Shown: piece by piece, positions 7,994 through 18,400 of the stretch
Numbering within the stretch: position 1 is the first letter of the stretch
How the letters are laid out: each line of letters opens with the position of its first letter
Assembly: GCA_028824125.1 (NCBI GenBank)
Contig: JAPPES010000032.1
Coordinates: forward strand, 1 to 64,000
Reading direction: 5' to 3'
Source of the DNA: Candidatus Poribacteria bacterium
GTDB lineage: Bacteria > Poribacteria > WGA-4E > WGA-3G
DNA length: 64,000 nucleotides
Position numbers and translations under genes: made by a program
The notes under the pieces: model-generated
What the model saw: the letters and a program-made list of their open reading frames with translations, nothing else
Databases searched by the model: none
Told to the model about the DNA's origin: nothing

Positions 7994-9409
7994 TTAATCA
8001 AACGCAAACTTCGTCCGAAATTCGCCTAAAACAAAAATTCCGCCGCCATAAAATACAATTGCCAACGGAATCAGAATCCAAATAGACAGAATCCCCTTCA
8101 ACAACACCAAACCTACGCCCATCACAGCAGAAAGAAGAATGGATTTAAAAACAAAACGGGTTTCAGTCAGTATAGCAATCCGTTTTGAAATATAGCCAAA
8201 CCCAACGACAAGTAGATATATTTCACTAATGACCATCGCAATTGCAGCACCAACGTGGCTGAAACGCGGAATCAACACCAGATTCAAACCGATATTCAGT
8301 AGTGTCGTTGTTCCCATCAGAACTGAAAACGCGCGACGTTTATCGGCAGCACGCAACATTGTCAAGACAACGGTCGTCAAGAAAATCAATCCACCTGATC
8401 CGCTTAACCAAAGCAACGCAGTTGCGATTTTCTCTAAAGCATCTGGCGTATAGGGAATAGGAAGCACAGCGATAATTTCATGGGAAAGTGCTGCAAGACC
8501 AACTGCAAACGGCACACCGCAGATCACCATCCAACGCACCCCGAATGTATATGCTTGAGGTAATCTATCGCGTTCATTTACATATAAACGGGATAGCAAA
8601 GGAAACATCGCACCCATGAAAGCGCCCGGTAGAATCGTGAAAGCATTAACAATCGTATACGCTAACCCATACCACGTATTTGCATCAACGCCATAGGGAC
8701 TCAGTTTTGACAACATAATCACATCAATTCGCAAATAGATAAGATTGAACAGATTGCCAACTGCAAACGGCAGTGCCTGCTGCATCAGCACTACCACAAT
8801 CCGACGACTCGGTTCAAAGCGTAACGGTGTGAAACGGGACCGGGTGAATCCGATGCTCAAAATTAGGTTAATACCGCTTGCTATCAACATCACCTGACAC
8901 ACATTTACAAGTTCATATCCGAGTAGAATTGCTCCACCGCCGCCGAGAAAAAAAACACCCCGTTCTGCAACCACCGTCCACGCTTCATACTTCATCTCTT
9001 CATGGGCACGGAAAACGCATCTATAGAGTTGTGCAATGGAATTGACAATTTCTGCCAATCCTAAATAGGCTATCATCGCCACGATTACTGAGGTATATCC
9101 GAGAGATATACCACTGATAATCATGAGCGCGTATGCCACAACTGATAAAACGAGGCGGACGAGGAGTGTATTACCAAGATAATGACACGTTTGCGAGAGG
9201 TTTAGTGTCATCTCCCGAATCAACGGGTTATGTATGCCGAGTTCTGTCAGACTCGCAATTAGGTTTGTTAGGGCGATTGCAACAAAATAGCCGCCCAACG
9301 CACTCTCCGAAAAACGAGGCATCAACCAAAGCGTTAGGACGAGTGAGCCGAGGCGGCCAATAAGGTGGGCACTAAACAATGTAGATGTGTTTTTGAAAAT
9401 ACGGTTCAT
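7994..9409 (-). CDS. Polysaccharide flippase (Wzx/MATE-like membrane protein)
   Basis: A 471-residue integral membrane protein with about 12-14 hydrophobic segments, matching the oligosaccharide flippase family that moves lipid-linked glycan units across the inner membrane. It starts with the family-typical NTSTLFSAHLIGRLGSLVLTLWLMPRF and has YTIVNAFTILPGAFMGAMFPLLSRLY in the middle. It lies 57 bases downstream of tsaB on the same strand and is far from the large glycan locus at 29-46 kb, which encodes a different, MurJ-like flippase. Confidence 0.85.
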   Translation of the reverse strand: MNRIFKNTSTLFSAHLIGRLGSLVLTLWLMPRFSESALGGYFVAIALTNLIASLTELGIHNPLIREMTLNLSQTCHYLGNTLLVRLVLSVVAYALMIISGISLGYTSVIVAMIAYLGLAEIVNSIAQLYRCVFRAHEEMKYEAWTVVAERGVFFLGGGGAILLGYELVNVCQVMLIASGINLILSIGFTRSRFTPLRFEPSRRIVVVLMQQALPFAVGNLFNLIYLRIDVIMLSKLSPYGVDANTWYGLAYTIVNAFTILPGAFMGAMFPLLSRLYVNERDRLPQAYTFGVRWMVICGVPFAVGLAALSHEIIAVLPIPYTPDALEKIATALLWLSGSGGLIFLTTVVLTMLRAADKRRAFSVLMGTTTLLNIGLNLVLIPRFSHVGAAIAMVISEIYLLVVGFGYISKRIAILTETRFVFKSILLSAVMGVGLVLLKGILSIWILIPLAIVFYGGGIFVLGEFRTKFAFD

Positions 9410-9466
9410 TTCATGGAAAAGCGAATTGAAGAAACGGGTGGGTTATTTAGGAATCAGTTTCGGTTG

Positions 9467-10186
9467 TTAATACAATCCAATTCTAACATAGTTCGGCACC
9501 AAAGTCCAGTAACTATCGCTGTCACTTTGCGTTAGGCGTTGCGCACCGAGTGTGGCAATCGTTGCGCCGCGCGGCACATTAAAAATGGCATCTGCGAAGT
9601 GGACTGTGTCTCCTCTTGTCCGAGGGGTTTGTAACCCCGATTTTGTCTTATCAAATTTCTCCCGGACTGCGTCTCCATAACTTGAAAGTCCGTCCCCTAC
9701 AAAAGTAATAGCAGAATCTGGTGAGATATGGCTATCCAGTTCGTCTAAAAATGCATCAATCGGTAAGCAGAGATCGTCCGTGAGACGTTGCCATTCTGCG
9801 CCACCGTGAAAGATACCACCATAAATCTCATTCCGCCGCGCATCAAGGATCGGACAAACAACACCATCTGTCCATCGTAGATTGGACGCAATAGCCTCTA
9901 ATGTTGATACGCCAACGATTGGTTTGTCAACAGCATAGCAGAGCGATTTTGCTGTCGCTACACCAATGCGGATGCCAGTAAATGACCCAGGCCCAATACC
10001 GACAGCACAGCCATCTAAGGCATCTGGCGTAATCTCTCCCCATTTCAGAACTGTGTCAATTGCGGGCATCAGCCTGGAGGAATGAGTATGGACGATATTA
10101 AGGGTATGTTCAGCAACTATGTTGCCATCATCTATAAAGGCTACACTGCCGATAGGGGTTGAGGTGTCAATACCTAAGATTTTCAT
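9467..10186 (-). CDS. tsaB: tRNA threonylcarbamoyladenosine biosynthesis protein TsaB
   Basis: Partner of TsaD in making t6A37 of ANN-decoding tRNAs; an inactive ASKHA-fold scaffold. Diagnostic features are the start MKILGIDTSTPIGSVAF, THSSRLMPAID and the strongly conserved GIGPGSFTGIRIGVATAKSL, followed by VGVSTLEAIA. Length 239 aa is normal. Likely essential. The flippase gene lies just downstream and may be co-transcribed. Confidence 0.95.
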   Translation of the reverse strand: MKILGIDTSTPIGSVAFIDDGNIVAEHTLNIVHTHSSRLMPAIDTVLKWGEITPDALDGCAVGIGPGSFTGIRIGVATAKSLCYAVDKPIVGVSTLEAIASNLRWTDGVVCPILDARRNEIYGGIFHGGAEWQRLTDDLCLPIDAFLDELDSHISPDSAITFVGDGLSSYGDAVREKFDKTKSGLQTPRTRGDTVHFADAIFNVPRGATIATLGAQRLTQSDSDSYWTLVPNYVRIGLY

Positions 10187-10646
10187 TTAAATTCAATCAA
10201 TAATTACGTAAGTTCGAAATAAAGACTCAAGTGTAGGTTGGATAGAACTCAGCAAAACCTAAATTAACGCTATGAATGCACTTGGCAGAACGTGCGTGGT
10301 AGAATACGCGTATGGTATTCTACATGATTCTGCATGATTCAGTGAGTGTCCACTTAAGGGAATATCTTTGTTATTTTAAACCCTTTTCAGTCCGCATGAT
10401 TATTGAGAAAATCCTATATTTAGTCCCGTAGGGACGCTATGTTTATAGCATTTCGCATCTATACATTGAGCTCCGTAGGAGCGACATATTCCGATGGGTT
10501 AATGATCGGACAACATATCACCCCTACGGGGTTCAAGAGGTGGATTATCCGTTTTCTATAAACATTACGTCCCTACGGGACTAAAGAAGGTTTTTCATAT
10601 TTGGAAAATCCTTAAGTTTACACCTCTGGGTAATCATAAAAACTCC
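10187..10646. repeat. Intergenic region with CCCGTAGGGACG-type composite repeat
   Basis: No gene. A composite inverted repeat covers about 10347-10623. Its left end GTCCACTTAAGGGAATATC and right end GATATTCC-like/CTTAAGTTTACACC flank two facing copies of TTTAGTCCCGTAGGGACG (10421-10438 and the complement at 10572-10589), with CTCCGTAGGAG and CCCCTACGGGG hairpins between. It matches the larger copy at 38432-38789. A REP copy related to CGCGTATGGTATTC is at about 10264-10345. Confidence 0.65.
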
Positions 10647-11480
10647 TTAATTCATCTTCGCAAGTATCTTTCGGAGCATCCGAATATTCTCAATCACCTG
10701 TTCTTCGTTGAATGGACTCTCTGTACCATCTAAATACGTCTCAAAAGCGGTCAATGCTTCATTATAATTCCCTATCTGATAGAAGAGATTTCCGAGGCGG
10801 CGGTATGGAGTCATATACTGTGGTGTAAGCCATGTGATACGTTTAAGTGCTTGAATTGCTTTGTCATATTCATTCTCATCAGTATATATCCGTGCCAAAT
10901 TACGTAAGATCCGAGCTAACGTCTCCTTATTTGCATCTTCATTGAGCGATCTACGCTGTAGATCAGCCTCATCTCCGTATGCAATTTCTAACTTCACTCG
11001 GAGTGCTTCCTCCGAAATAATCCGTCCTTCGTCCCCTAAATCTAAAAAAATATCAAAATGCTTGAATTTATACTTGACAATGCATTGGGAGGGCACATTT
11101 GCGGCTGAAAGTGGCAAACCCGCTTTCCTACCGATTTCAATATACAACACATAAAGCGTTACATCAATGCCGATTCTTCTATCAATCACATCATTAAGAT
11201 AGTTGTTAGCGGGATCGTAAAAACCGACAATCTCTCTTTTGAATCTATTTTCCGTAAAGAAATAGCGATTGTATTCAGCGATCTGTTCGTGAGGTGGTGA
11301 CGTTTCAGATATCCTCTCCCGCACTTCATCCGCCATTTCACCTAACTTTTGAAGGTAGTCGTCAATATCAACATTTGGATATTCACTTTGTGCAATAAGT
11401 AACGCACCGATGGCGAGTCCTACTTCACTATCCGGCTGATCTGCAAAATAAAAGAATACATCCATTTCACTATTATCCAT
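10647..11480 (-). CDS. SirB1-type transglutaminase-like protein with TPR tail
   Basis: The first ~180 residues resemble the SirB1/transglutaminase-like family (YFFTENRFKREIVGFYDPANNYLNDVIDRRIGIDVTLYVLYIEIGRKAGLPLSAANVPSQCIVKY), in which the pattern NxxLxxVIxRRxGxPxxLxxxY is diagnostic. The last ~80 residues form two TPR units (NLARIYTDENEYDKAIQALKRITWLTPQY; LGNLFYQIGNYNEALTAFETYL). Length 277 aa is standard. The protease-type catalytic Cys is replaced or degenerate in many members; its biochemical role is not established. AGGGA lies six bases before the ATG. Confidence 0.8.
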   Translation of the reverse strand: MDNSEMDVFFYFADQPDSEVGLAIGALLIAQSEYPNVDIDDYLQKLGEMADEVRERISETSPPHEQIAEYNRYFFTENRFKREIVGFYDPANNYLNDVIDRRIGIDVTLYVLYIEIGRKAGLPLSAANVPSQCIVKYKFKHFDIFLDLGDEGRIISEEALRVKLEIAYGDEADLQRRSLNEDANKETLARILRNLARIYTDENEYDKAIQALKRITWLTPQYMTPYRRLGNLFYQIGNYNEALTAFETYLDGTESPFNEEQVIENIRMLRKILAKMN

Positions 11481-11506
11481 AATTTCCCTGAAAAACTAAA
11501 ATTTAT

Positions 11507-11535
11507 TTGCATTTTACGCAGATATATGTTATCAT
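11507..11535 (+). promoter_or_regulatory. Probable sigma-70 promoter of tRNA-Ala
   Basis: TTGCAT (11507-11512) and TATCAT (11530-11535) are separated by 17 bases and end 20 bases before the tRNA. Both are good matches to the -35/-10 consensus (TTGACA/TATAAT). Confidence 0.5.
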
Positions 11536-11555
11536 TAAAAAAAGTTAAATCAGGT

Positions 11556-11631
11556 GGGGGATTAGCTCAGTTGGGAGAGCACTTGCATGGCATGCAAGGG
11601 GTCACCAGTTCAAGTCTGGTATCCTCCACCA
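11556..11631 (+). tRNA. tRNA-Ala (anticodon GGC)
   Basis: A complete cloverleaf can be drawn: acceptor GGGGGAT with ATCCTCC (one G-T wobble), D stem GCTC/GAGC, anticodon stem CTTGC/GCAAG with loop ATGGCAT (anticodon GGC, reading GCC/GCU), T stem ACCAG/CTGGT with TTCAAGT loop, discriminator A and an encoded CCA at 11629-11631. Total 76 bases. It sits between divergent neighbours, with the ISAs1 remnant 280 bases downstream. Confidence 0.97.
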
Positions 11632-11912
11632 TTTTTATTGCGATGTCTCTGTCCTGCGATTGTTCAGCAGGCGTTGGAGCATCGTTATTTTTTTGTCTTG
11701 CCGCTTTATCTGTTTGCGCCCTTGATGTTCTGCGTGGCAAAAACCGTTGTCGAAAATACCTAAAACTGTTAGATGGAGTTGTACTCGTGGCGATAAAGTC
11801 TGTATTAATGATTCTTCTGCCTTATCAATCTCTTCCACAATTTTCGCATAGTTCTTCTCCTTTTGTTTAAAGAATAGCATAACTTTTGCAAAATATCCAA
11901 TTTATGTGGAGT

Positions 11913-12476
11913 GCAGGGTTATTTAGTTTTAGGCATTTTAGTCGTTTCTTATCACAAACGTTAATATTTTTGGATATGCAGATATAGCGTGATTTTCACG
12001 TTATATCTGCTATATTCACCTTAAAAATCCTAACCTTTGGGGTGAAAAATGCCAAAGAAAGACGCTCGACACTTGTTAGATAGATTAGCAGAAATCGAAG
12101 ATCCGCGCAACGAGAAAGGAAATGACACCTGTTGCACTCAATCCTTGGACTTGTCATCATTGGTTTTATGTCTGGACATAAGGATATACCTCCACCGCAA
12201 AGTGGGCACGATCTCAACAGCCCTCGTCTAAGCACTCAGTTTTACACACAAGACATCGCCTTGTCCGGCAACGATACATAATGTTCTGCGAGTGCTAAAA
12301 GTTGATGTTATTGAGAAGACATTTGTAAATGTCAGCCTGATTTAGAAGTTGTTTTGACGTAGTCGCTATATTTGCTGGGGTTACACGTATAGCAAATAAA
12401 ATAAAATATTATGCTTCAAAACCTTTACTTTCAGTTAACTTGATAACTGAGGGTTTTTAAAACTAAATAACCCTGC
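11913..12476 (+). mobile_element. Internally deleted ISAs1-family insertion sequence
   Basis: The ends are inverted copies: GCAGGGTTATTTAGTTTTA at 11913-11931 and its exact complement at 12458-12476. They bracket the N-terminal part of an ISAs1/H-repeat-type transposase. ISAs1 elements are roughly 1.2-1.4 kb, so at about 564 bp this copy has lost most of the catalytic region. No flanking target duplication is evident. Another solo end of the same type is at 420. Confidence 0.8.
12049..12345 (+). pseudogene. ISAs1-family transposase fragment (frameshifted)
   Basis: Joining three frame changes gives the transposase-associated N-terminal domain: MPKKDARHLLDRLAEIEDPR in the first frame; HLLHSILGLVIIGFMSGHK in the second (from 12126); GYTSTAKWARSQQ in the third (from 12182); ALSFTHKTSPCPATIHNVL plus RVLKVDVIEKTFVNVSLI in the fourth (from 12232), ending in TAG. 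LxDxxDPR and YTSTAKWA are characteristic of this family. The DDE catalytic domain is absent. Non-functional. Confidence 0.85.
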
Positions 12477-12690
12477 GATAGGGCATTTATACTTGAAAAG
12501 ATGTTGATAGTCTGATAACATATATCTTAAGTGGGAAAGAGGAAACGTTTTGAATATCCTTTAAAAAAGTATTAATATATACTGATCTGCTTTTTGTCTT
12601 AAAAAATATTAAACCTGTCCAAACTGTATTAAAAAAGATAAGTCTTAGCCCATTTTTGACATTTTCAACATGAAATGCAAGGAAATTCTG

Positions 12691-13383
12691 ATGGAAGCGA
12701 AAATATTGATTGTAGAGGATGAACGCGATATCGTAGAGTTGCTAAGATATAATCTGCGGGAAGCAGATTTTAAAGTTGATACTGTGCGGAATGGTGCCGA
12801 CGCATTACAGCGTGCAGTAGATAACCCGCCCGACCTCATTTTGTTGGACCTCATGCTGCCTGAAGTTGACGGATTAATTGTCTGTCGACTCCTAAAGAAT
12901 GACCCCCGCACCAAAAACATTCCTATCGTGATGCTAACCGCAAAAACTGAGGAACAGGATCGCGTAACTGGACTTGAATTGGGCGCTGATGATTATATTA
13001 CAAAACCTTTTAGCCCACGCGAGGTCGTCTTACGTATCAATGCTGTGCTCCGGAGACTCAGAGCGAGCGAGCAGGATGATGAGGAAAACCAGATCGAAAC
13101 ACACGGTGTGACAATTGATTTAGCTCGACATCAAGTATTGACCGAAGATGGAGCAATTGATCTCACTGCGACTGAGTTTAAACTCATTACATTGTTTGCC
13201 CGTTCACCCGGACGCGTTTTTTCTCGCAATATCCTGATGGATGCTATTTGGGGACAGGAGTATTACGGCATTGATAGGACAGTTGACACACACGTCAGCC
13301 GTCTCAGACGTAAACTCGGTGATTTAGGAAAACATATTGAAACGGTGTACGGCGTTGGTTATCGGCTTAAAGAAGAGAAATAA
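12691..13383 (+). CDS. Two-component response regulator, OmpR/PhoB family (orphan)
   Basis: DNA-binding transcription factor controlled by phosphorylation. From ATG 12691 (AAGGAA seven bases upstream; the frame is open to 12670) the receiver domain occupies residues 1-120, with acidic pocket E9-D10-E11, phospho-acceptor D53 in LLDLMLPE, T83 in MLTAK and K105 in YITKPF. The C-terminal winged helix (about 133-230) contains LTATEFKLITLFARSPGRVFSR and VDTHVSRLRRKLG. Length 230 aa is normal. No histidine kinase is adjacent, so the partner is elsewhere. PhoB-like assignment is by sequence style, not by known targets. Confidence 0.93.
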   Translation: MEAKILIVEDERDIVELLRYNLREADFKVDTVRNGADALQRAVDNPPDLILLDLMLPEVDGLIVCRLLKNDPRTKNIPIVMLTAKTEEQDRVTGLELGADDYITKPFSPREVVLRINAVLRRLRASEQDDEENQIETHGVTIDLARHQVLTEDGAIDLTATEFKLITLFARSPGRVFSRNILMDAIWGQEYYGIDRTVDTHVSRLRRKLGDLGKHIETVYGVGYRLKEEK

Positions 13384-13460
13384 TTTGCTTATAGGGCATT
13401 TGATACCGCAGTATGATAAACAGTGTTTATAAAAGACCGAAATGAACATGGAGCCATTTT

Positions 13461-14231
13461 ATGAATTTAAGATTAAGAGATAAAGTTGTCGTTGTAACAG
13501 GTGCAAGTCGTGGCATAGGGAGAGCAATAGCAAACGGTTTTGCTGAAGAGGGCGCACGCCTCAGCATCTGTGGGAGAGACCCTGATACCTTACAAGCTGC
13601 AACCGAAGAACTCAGCGCACACGGTATAAAGGTGTTGTCAAAACCTACCGATGTAACTGATACTGCTCAAGTAGATGTGTTTATAACGGAAACATTGCAT
13701 CGTTTCGGTAGAATTGATGTTGTCGTTAATAATGTCGGTGGGAGCCGATGGACACCTTTAAATGAGATTTCTGATGACGAATGGCACGAGATTCTCGATC
13801 TGAATCTTGTTTCAGCAGCGCGTATTAATCGGCTTGTTGTCCCTGCAATGCAAAAACAGGGTGGCGGCGTAATTCTGATGATCGCCTCTATTTACGGTAG
13901 AGAAGGTGGCGGACACATCACCTACAATGCAGCAAAAGCCGCAGAAATTAGTATGGCAAAGTCGTTGGCAAAAGAACTTGCTCCCGATAATATACGTGTC
14001 AATAGTATTGCCCCAGGGTCTATTTTGTTTCCGGGCGGCGGTTGGGATCGCCGCATTAAAGCGGACCCTGAACGCATGAAAGCGTTTGTTGAAAGCGAGA
14101 TGCCACTCGGACGATTCGGAAAACCGGAAGAGATCGCGAATGTTGCTGTTTTTCTTGCATCTGAACGGGCAAGTCTTGTTACTGGGGCGTGTATTAATGT
14201 TGATGGATGTCAGTCGCGGTCAAATATATAG
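13461..14231 (+). CDS. SDR-family NAD(P)-dependent oxidoreductase (FabG-like)
   Basis: Classical short-chain dehydrogenase of 256 aa: cofactor-binding TGASRGIG (residues 13-20), NNVGG, active-site Ser in MIASIYG, and catalytic Tyr155/Lys159 in YNAAK. The tail GRFGKPEEIANVAVFLASERASLVTGACINVDGC is typical of 3-oxoacyl-ACP-reductase-like members. The substrate cannot be read from sequence, and no fatty-acid synthesis genes are nearby, so a role outside FAS is likely. Stands alone between the regulator and the LamG gene. Confidence 0.9.
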   Translation: MNLRLRDKVVVVTGASRGIGRAIANGFAEEGARLSICGRDPDTLQAATEELSAHGIKVLSKPTDVTDTAQVDVFITETLHRFGRIDVVVNNVGGSRWTPLNEISDDEWHEILDLNLVSAARINRLVVPAMQKQGGGVILMIASIYGREGGGHITYNAAKAAEISMAKSLAKELAPDNIRVNSIAPGSILFPGGGWDRRIKADPERMKAFVESEMPLGRFGKPEEIANVAVFLASERASLVTGACINVDGCQSRSNI

Positions 14232-14399
14232 TGCCATATCTATGCCATATCTAATTGAAAGGTGAATCCGATTGCACTACTATACATCCTTCAAATTAGA
14301 TTTGCGTAAAATCACCAAAAATGTTATGATGATCACGTTAACCATTTCACGCAAGTGTGCAAATCTCCATTCTCATTTTCATTTTTAAGGAGTATAACC

Positions 14400-15248
14400 A
14401 TGAAAAAACTGCTCTATTCTGTTACAATTACGATAATTAGTGTTACGATTGCTTTCTACTCTGCAGCGGAAACTATCGTGACTGATGGTCTGGTGAGTTA
14501 TTGGACGTTTGACGAACAAGATATTACGGATAAAACAGTCAAAGATGTCTGGGGTAAAAACAGTGGTACAATTGTTGGCGATCCAAAAGTTGTTGCTGGA
14601 AAGGTGGGCGATGCCCTGGAATTTGACGGTTCTGACGATTATGTAAACCTAACTAACCTTGGCGATTTCGGCAGTAAAGTCGGCACATCAACATTCGAAG
14701 CGTGGGTCAAAACAGACTTCAAGCAGGATTGGACAACGCTTTTCAAAGTGCTTGATGACGGTTGCAATATGGCGTGGGCAATTGATGTCAACCGTAGCGC
14801 GAAAGCCGGATTTCCGCTGGCACAAGATATAGTTCATTACTATGTCCGCCATCAAGCTGCCGGAGGATGTATTGATATTGCTGTTGAAATTGAGTTCGAT
14901 CTATCAGATGGAAACTGGCATCACGTCGTTTTTGCAATTGAGGATGCGGGTGAACCAAAAATTAGTATCTATATGGATGGCAATCCACAGGAAGTAATTG
15001 TTGGGAAAGAATCAAAGTTAGACAACTTTGTACCGTTTGTGCGACCTGTCTATATCGGTGCTGCGAACAATCGTGGTAATGTAGAAAGGCACTTTCCTGG
15101 TGTAATAGATGAAGTCCGTATTTATGACCGCCCTCTCACAGCAGAGGAAGTGACTCGTAATTTCGAATCCAAAGTTGGACTTGCTGTTGAACCTGATGAT
15201 AAGCTGCCGCTTGTATGGGGATCCATAAAAAGAGCATTTTTAAAGTAG
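14400..15248 (+). CDS. Secreted LamG/concanavalin A-like domain protein
   Basis: A 282-residue protein with a clear signal peptide (MKKLLYSVTITIISVTIAFYSAAE) and one LamG-like jelly-roll: YWTFDEQD at the start, GKVGDALEFDGSDDYVNL, FEAWVKTDF, NWHHVVFAIED, PVYIGAANN and the terminal GVIDEVRIYDRPLTAEEV. Such domains bind glycans or proteins outside the cell. ATG 14400 is preceded by AAGGAG and is preferred over 14355. It lies 160 bases upstream of the sigma-BNR fusion, with a hairpin between. Confidence 0.9.
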   Translation: MKKLLYSVTITIISVTIAFYSAAETIVTDGLVSYWTFDEQDITDKTVKDVWGKNSGTIVGDPKVVAGKVGDALEFDGSDDYVNLTNLGDFGSKVGTSTFEAWVKTDFKQDWTTLFKVLDDGCNMAWAIDVNRSAKAGFPLAQDIVHYYVRHQAAGGCIDIAVEIEFDLSDGNWHHVVFAIEDAGEPKISIYMDGNPQEVIVGKESKLDNFVPFVRPVYIGAANNRGNVERHFPGVIDEVRIYDRPLTAEEVTRNFESKVGLAVEPDDKLPLVWGSIKRAFLK

Positions 15249-15328
15249 CAAATAGGATTCCACCTTTCCTAAAAAATATACTATCACTTCCTTCTTTATT
15301 CTATCCATTCTAATTTAGTATTTGCATC

Positions 15329-15353
15329 AAAGGTTGCATTTTATGCAACCTTT
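15329..15353 (+). terminator. Possible terminator hairpin after LamG gene
   Basis: A perfect 10-bp stem, AAAGGTTGCA / TGCAACCTTT, with a five-base TTTTA loop lies 80 bases after the LamG stop and 55 bases before the sigma-fusion start. There is no good T-run after it, so it may be an attenuator or an operator rather than a classic terminator. Confidence 0.4.
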
Positions 15354-15407
15354 CCATTTACCAAACATCTCTTAAATTATAAGAGACAATGTTTTTAGAG
15401 GTGATGC

Positions 15408-18400
15408 ATGAAAAACGACGACGCCAATTTAATTCAACGTATTTTAACTGGCGATGAAGATGCTTTCAGTGCCCTGGTCCAAAAATACCAAAAACCTGTC
15501 CATGCACTCGCTTGGCGGATAATCGGAGACTTCCACATTGCTGAGGAAATCACGCAAGATGTCTTTCTAATTGTGTACAAACAATTATCTACTCTGAAAA
15601 ATCCGAACAGTTTTTCTGGATGGGTCTACGTTGTTACCACTCGCCACTGTATTGCTTGGTTAAAAAAGAAGCGGATTCCGATAAAGTCGTTAGATACAAT
15701 GCCCCCTGAAGAATTAGAAGAATTAGCTTATGCGCAATATCACACTGAGCATCTAAAAGAAATTGCAAGTGAACGACGGTGTGAAGTCGTCAGACGTCTC
15801 CTCCAAAAGTTACCAGAAAGTGAACGCACGGTGGTAACATTATATTATCTCGGTGAAATGGCATGTGAAGATATTAGCAAGTTTTTAGGAGTATCACCGA
15901 ATACAGTTAAGAGTCGACTCCATCGCGCCCGAAACCGACTGAAGAAGGAGGAACATATGATTCGCGAAACTTTGGACAATTTTCAGTTATCAACTAATTT
16001 TACCGAAAACATTATCCGAGAAATTGCACATATCAAACCTGCTAAACCAACGGGTGGAAAGCCGCGTGTGCCGTGGACGATAGCTGCTTCAACAGCTGCC
16101 TTATTGATTTTATTGATCGGAAGTGGAACACAATCTTTAGTACGCTTTCAGCAACCTTTCAACTTGGATGCGGCATCGGAAGCTACTATTGAAATTGTTG
16201 AGACCCCATTTATCCGAGATTCTAAGCAAAAACTGAGTTTGCGAAACCAATTTGGAAACACAAATATACCAACAAAAAATGACGGTAACGGGGATCCGGG
16301 AACAGACTCGTTTCAAGCCGCTGCCGAAAAACCTGAACAGTCTGACACATCCCTGATAAAATCGAGATGGATTCCAACTGAGGGACCAGACGGCACCTCA
16401 GGTGGAAGAGTTGGTCTATTCGCTACATCCGAAAAAGCCCTCTACGCTGTTGCTGCAAGAGGTATTTATCGGCTAACTGAAGATAAAAATGCTTGGAAAC
16501 TGATCTGCGAAAGCACACCGACGCGTCAGCTTCAAATGCCGATGGCAGAACAAGGGAATACGCTCTATGTTGTTACACCAGATGAACTATTATTCTCAAC
16601 CGATGAAGGGAAAACATGGAATACTGTTGGACCTCGACCTGCGGGGCGGGCTTATGAATTACTCCTCACAGATGAAGCATTTTATTTAGTTTTTGAAAAA
16701 GACATGTTTCGTTCTGATGATGGCGGCAGAAATTGGGTGTCAATAATGTTAGGTTTGCACACCACTGTGGCAAGGAAAGATGATGCGTCCAACATCTCAA
16801 TTTCGGACTGTGTTGTACTTGACAACAGAGTCTTCGTCGGAACAAATCAAGGACTTTACCGTTTTACCACTGGAACTTGGGAAAAAATACCTGTGCCGTT
16901 TCACCGGTTAGGTGATTCTCCTGGTTCCTGGTACATTACATCGTGGGATAAGTGCATCAATTCATTGATAGCCACAGAAAACCTGCTCTACGTTATAGCG
17001 GGTATTGACCCTACAGTATTGTCGGGACATTTTGAGGGATCCCGTGAACTCGGTAGTTCAACCCAGGTGGAGATGGGACTACCGAGAATTTTCCGCTCAG
17101 CTGACTTCGGTGTATCATGGGTCAATATCTCCCCCTCGGAGGATAAATCATGGATTAGGCTCCCTGCTACAGATGGCAATTCCCCGCTCAGGCTGTTCAG
17201 TGGGCTCCAGTTAGCCGCATTCGGAGAAACGCTTGTGGTGATGGGTGATAAACTGCTGATGCGTTCAGATGATGGCGGCGATACATGGACAAACCAAGAT
17301 ACGGGGAACTATTATTCAATGAGTCAGAGTATCTTCCCAACCGTTGCATTGGACGAATACAATTTTTACACGTCAGATGTCACTGGTATCGCTCGTTCAA
17401 CAGATGCTGGTGCATCATGGTCCCCTTTTATAAAAGGGATGGTCGATTCTCATGTCCTCAGTTTGATAGCTCTTGAAGAAACTCTTTATGCCCTAATCCC
17501 TGGCGAAATTGTCAAATCAACCGATCAAGGGGAATCATGGACACCTATTGACGCTAAACAAGGACGTTCAAATCCTTATCAAGGGGTGACAGATAAAAGA
17601 CCTCCGACTTTATTTTCCCTGAGCCAACAGGTACAAATTGCGAAGTCCGGTAGTCTTCTCTATGTTAGCCTTGACATTACGCGAAATGTTCAACTTTTTC
17701 ATCTTTCTGCTGGAAGCGATAGGTTGGTTTTCTTAAAGACATTACCAGGAGGAGAAGTCACCGTTCCAGCAGAATGGCATAAGAGATTTGAGGAAGCAAA
17801 AAAGAAAAATGCCGATTTGCGCGAATTACTTCGTGAGATAAATGCGGATATTCCCGACTCTGTTTCTCTTGAAGAAGAATTAACGAGCGGTGGATTTACT
17901 GTGACCAACGAAACGGTTTTTATAGAATTCGGACGCAAACTCTACAGATGGCGGCGAGGTGAAGCGGAATTGTTCACTACAGGTATTGTGGATACCACCG
18001 AACGCGCTCTTGGTGCTGACACATCTATAGGTTTCACGCTCGCAGCTTCTGGAGACATAGTTTATGCCGGAAAACGGGATGGATCGCTATTTCAATCGTT
18101 AGACAACGGAGAAAGTTGGCAGGATATAACTGCTAATTTACCTATTTCCTTTGCATATTTTAAAGAAATAGTGTTTGCGGGTTCGACCGTTTATATAATT
18201 ACAGATCAAGGTGTTATGAATTCACACGATGGCATCAACTGGAATGTCCTGCCTGATACCGAGGGTAACCACATTCTTATCACCCGTATAGCCGTTGATG
18301 GTGATACGGTCTACGGTGTATCCAACCAAGGCGTATATCGTATAGATTCTGATGCAAATACCTGGATCCGGATTTCTTCCGAAATTCCATATAAAATAAC

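Larger units (their letters stand above)
11632..12690. other. Gene-poor stretch containing a decayed insertion sequence
   Basis: Apart from the ISAs1 remnant (annotated separately) I see no convincing gene. A minus-strand frame at 11635-11880 lacks a ribosome site and family resemblance. The last 200 bases before the response regulator are AT-rich and probably contain its promoter. Confidence 0.5.

Noticed and set aside
11526-11870. Plus-strand open frame across tRNA-Ala
   Set aside because: It reads through the tRNA gene and has no family match.
11635-11880. Minus-strand 81-codon frame after the tRNA
   Set aside because: Lys/Arg-rich, no ribosome site before its ATG and no recognisable motif.
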